In this document: piece by piece, positions 62,109 to 64,000 of the stretch
How positions within the stretch are numbered: position 1 is the stretch's first letter
Layout: every line of letters starts with the position of its first letter
NCBI RefSeq assembly: GCF_014197245.1
Contig: NZ_JACIFF010000001.1
Coordinates: forward strand, 124,001 to 188,000
Source: Neolewinella aquimaris
Lineage (GTDB): Bacteria > Bacteroidota > Bacteroidia > Chitinophagales > Saprospiraceae
Direction: 5' to 3'
DNA: 64,000 bases
Program-made: the position numbers and the translations under genes
The notes under the pieces: generated by a model
What the model saw: the letters and a program-made list of their open reading frames with translations, nothing else
The model's database searches: none
What the model was told of the DNA's origin: nothing

Positions 62109-64000
62109 ATGAGAATTTCCCTACGCCGCGTCCTCTTCGGATGGTTAGGTCTATTTGTACTGCTAAGTGCAGCCCTACAGGGCCAGGACCGCGATACCAT
62201 CCTGGTAGATTTCGGGAGCGACCTATCGGCCACCCCCTGGAACAACGTCACCGATCCGGTGGCGGGCACGATCGAGCGGTTGCTTAACCGGCGTGGAAAC
62301 CTGACGACCTACGGGATTGCCGTCACCGATCCCTTCAATAACGTTAACACGGGGGGGACAAAATCTCCGGACGCAAGTACGGGATTGCCGGCCACCGCGA
62401 GTGGGGACAGTTTCTTCGGGAACGTGACGACATTCGGGGGACAGGTGCAACCTACGGGGGCGGTCCAACTGCGAAAATTGCGGACCGATAAAGAATACAC
62501 GCTGTCCATCTTTGCCTCCCGTGTGGGTGCTAATGATAACCGGCAGGCGAGCTATGCGCTGGCCAGCGATACCAAGGACACCCTATACCTGGACGCCTCC
62601 GAGAACACCGACCAACTCGTAACCATTACGCTGCGGCCGGCGGCCGATTCGACCATTACCATCACCGCCGCGCCGGGTCCGGATAACGATAACTCTGCCG
62701 GGTTTTACTACCTGGGCGCACTAGTCGTCACTTACGATGCGGAGGACGCGCCGCCGCCCCCGCCCCCGCCGGTGGGTGAAGACGTCGCCGATACGGTCCT
62801 GGTGGATTTTGGTGGGTCGAGCCTTTCCGCCGCCCCCTGGAACAACGTAACCGACCCCCAGGAAGGAAGCATTGCGGACCTGCTCAACTCCTCCGGCTTT
62901 CAGTCGGGATTCGGTATTTCGGTTTTCGATCCCTTTAACGGCATCAATACGGCCGGAACGGTTAATCCCGATCCTGCGCTGGACTTCCCGGGATCCGCCA
63001 CGGGCGACAGCTTTTTCGGAAACGTGACTGAGTTCAGCGGACAAATCCAACCTACGGGTGGCGTCGAACTCACCGGCCTCGATCCCGAAGTGGAGTACAC
63101 CATGGAACTGTTTGCATCGCGCAACGCCTCCGACAACCGGGAAACCACGTACGCCCTCGCCGGAGCGACCAACGACACGGTGTACCTCGATGCCGCGTCC
63201 AATACCGATGAAGTCGCGACCGTCACCCTACGACCCGACGCGGAGGGCAAGATCCAAATCACCGCATCGACGGGACCCAACAATACCAATAGTGCTGGTT
63301 TTTACTACCTGGGCCTGCTGCGACTGACCTACCCCAACCAGGCTCCGGCCGGCGGTGCTTCGCTCTCCCTGCTTAGCCCGAACGGCGGTGAATTCTGGCA
63401 GGCGGGCAAGCAGCCAACCATCCGGTGGTCGTCGCGGAACCTCGCCCGGGTGGTGCTTGAATATTCCGAGAACGCCGGCCGCTCCTGGTCGACCATCGAC
63501 ACCGTCGTGGGGGCCAGCGGTGCGTACGCCTGGACGGTGCCCAATACGCCGACCGACTCGGCGCTGGTCCGCATCCTCTCCGACACCCTAACCGACAGCA
63601 GTGACGATTACTTCACCATTTCCAGCGACACCACGAGTTGCCGCATCGTGGTACTGGGGTCTTCTACCGCGGAGGGTACCGGTGCCTCCACTCCCGATAG
63701 CGCCTGGGTCAACCGGTACGCCCGCTCGCTGGAGGGGGATACCCGCTTCGAAGTGATCAACCTCGGGCGGGGTGGGTACACCACCTATCACATTTTACCT
63801 ACCGGTTCCACGATACCACCTGGTGTGAATATCGTACCCGACGTCACGCGTAACGTCACCAAGGCCCTCTCGTTCGATCCATTCGCCATCATCGTCAACA
63901 TGCCCTCTAACGACGCGGCCAATAACTTCCCTGTCGCCGATCAATTGAGCAACTTCGCGAACATTGTCGATGCAGCGAATGAGGAAGGCGTGAACGTTTA
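62109..64000 (+). CDS. Secreted SGNH/GDSL hydrolase with duplicated N-terminal domain (partial)
   Basis: An open frame from ATG 62109 that leaves the window after 630 codons with no stop. It has a signal peptide (MRISLRRVLFGWLGLFVLLS, ending AALQGQ), then two ~210-residue repeats sharing LVDFG, PWNNVTDP, SFFGNVT, LASD- or LAGAT-type turns and SAGFYYLG, joined by a proline run. A beta-sandwich linker (LSLLSPNGGE) follows, then an SGNH-like domain starting with VVLGSSTAEGTG (block I) and NMPSND (block III). It is probably an exported esterase with carbohydrate-binding-like modules. A C-terminal sorting domain beyond the edge is likely but unseen. Confidence 0.78.
   Translation, partial: MRISLRRVLFGWLGLFVLLSAALQGQDRDTILVDFGSDLSATPWNNVTDPVAGTIERLLNRRGNLTTYGIAVTDPFNNVNTGGTKSPDASTGLPATASGDSFFGNVTTFGGQVQPTGAVQLRKLRTDKEYTLSIFASRVGANDNRQASYALASDTKDTLYLDASENTDQLVTITLRPAADSTITITAAPGPDNDNSAGFYYLGALVVTYDAEDAPPPPPPPVGEDVADTVLVDFGGSSLSAAPWNNVTDPQEGSIADLLNSSGFQSGFGISVFDPFNGINTAGTVNPDPALDFPGSATGDSFFGNVTEFSGQIQPTGGVELTGLDPEVEYTMELFASRNASDNRETTYALAGATNDTVYLDAASNTDEVATVTLRPDAEGKIQITASTGPNNTNSAGFYYLGLLRLTYPNQAPAGGASLSLLSPNGGEFWQAGKQPTIRWSSRNLARVVLEYSENAGRSWSTIDTVVGASGAYAWTVPNTPTDSALVRILSDTLTDSSDDYFTISSDTTSCRIVVLGSSTAEGTGASTPDSAWVNRYARSLEGDTRFEVINLGRGGYTTYHILPTGSTIPPGVNIVPDVTRNVTKALSFDPFAIIVNMPSNDAANNFPVADQLSNFANIVDAANEEGVNV

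Noticed and set aside
1-64000. RNA genes and CRISPR arrays
   Set aside because: I looked for tRNA cloverleaf patterns, rRNA blocks, riboswitch-like leaders and regularly spaced direct repeats; the only repeats seen are those listed, and none has spacers of CRISPR type.

Overview
The window is a compact, high-G+C bacterial chromosome segment from a member of the Bacteroidota, most likely a marine Saprospiria/Lewinella-type organism. The lineage is inferred from several signs: a GldC gliding-motility gene, a secreted protein with a C-terminal type A sorting domain of the type IX secretion system, a TonB-dependent receptor with an N-terminal carboxypeptidase-like domain, the two-domain GlmU-like protein typical of the phylum, UMF1/Atg22 and CcmD-family proteins, and recurring TAnnTTTG-type -7 promoter boxes 20-50 bases before starts. 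KdsA and HldD show that it makes lipopolysaccharide with Kdo and heptose. No rRNA, tRNA, CRISPR array, transposase or phage gene was seen.

Layout. 1-7.5 kb: the end of an unknown acidic protein, PxpA, a Tat-exported Gfo/Idh/MocA oxidoreductase, a 121-bp tandem repeat, uracil-DNA glycosylase, a lipoprotein, PurD, the GlmU-like protein and a CPBP protease. 7.6-21.8 kb: a glycosyltransferase fused to a degenerate sugar-phosphotransferase-like tail, a 1621-residue TamB, a KefF/KefC pair, LepA, and a class A penicillin-binding protein. 21.9-24.2 kb: an A+T-rich island with two glycosyltransferases, probably acquired. 24.2-36.5 kb: housekeeping genes, namely PurB, glutamate dehydrogenase, an Lrp regulator with a clear operator, the aguB-nth-HD phosphodiesterase operon, UMF1, and glmM-kdsA. 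36.5-53.9 kb: XylA, GldC, HldD, Fbp, a NagX-like acyltransferase, ViaA, a glucosaminidase, a cyclase, a two-subunit sodium symporter, a BioD/DRTGG protein, an M23 peptidase, a TPR lipoprotein, SerC and a HAD phosphatase. 54-64 kb: a secreted protein made of two near-identical 456-residue halves, a TonB receptor, an RDD protein, an S66 carboxypeptidase, and the first 630 codons of a secreted SGNH hydrolase.

Envelope work dominates: peptidoglycan synthesis and trimming (GlmM, GlmU-like, PBP1A, M23, glucosaminidase, S66), LPS sugars (KdsA, HldD), glycan assembly (three glycosyltransferases), outer-membrane biogenesis (TamB) and uptake (the receptor and symporter). No complete undescribed defence or mobile system is visible. 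The observations most worth following up are a 17-bp motif, GCWCCYGCGTYCCCGCC, found at least eight times and mostly between genes; the duplicated sorting-domain protein coupled to a TonB receptor; the glycosyltransferase carrying a sugar-phosphotransferase remnant without its catalytic centre; an M23 peptidase with Cys in place of a zinc-ligand His; and an endonuclease III lacking one iron-sulfur cysteine.
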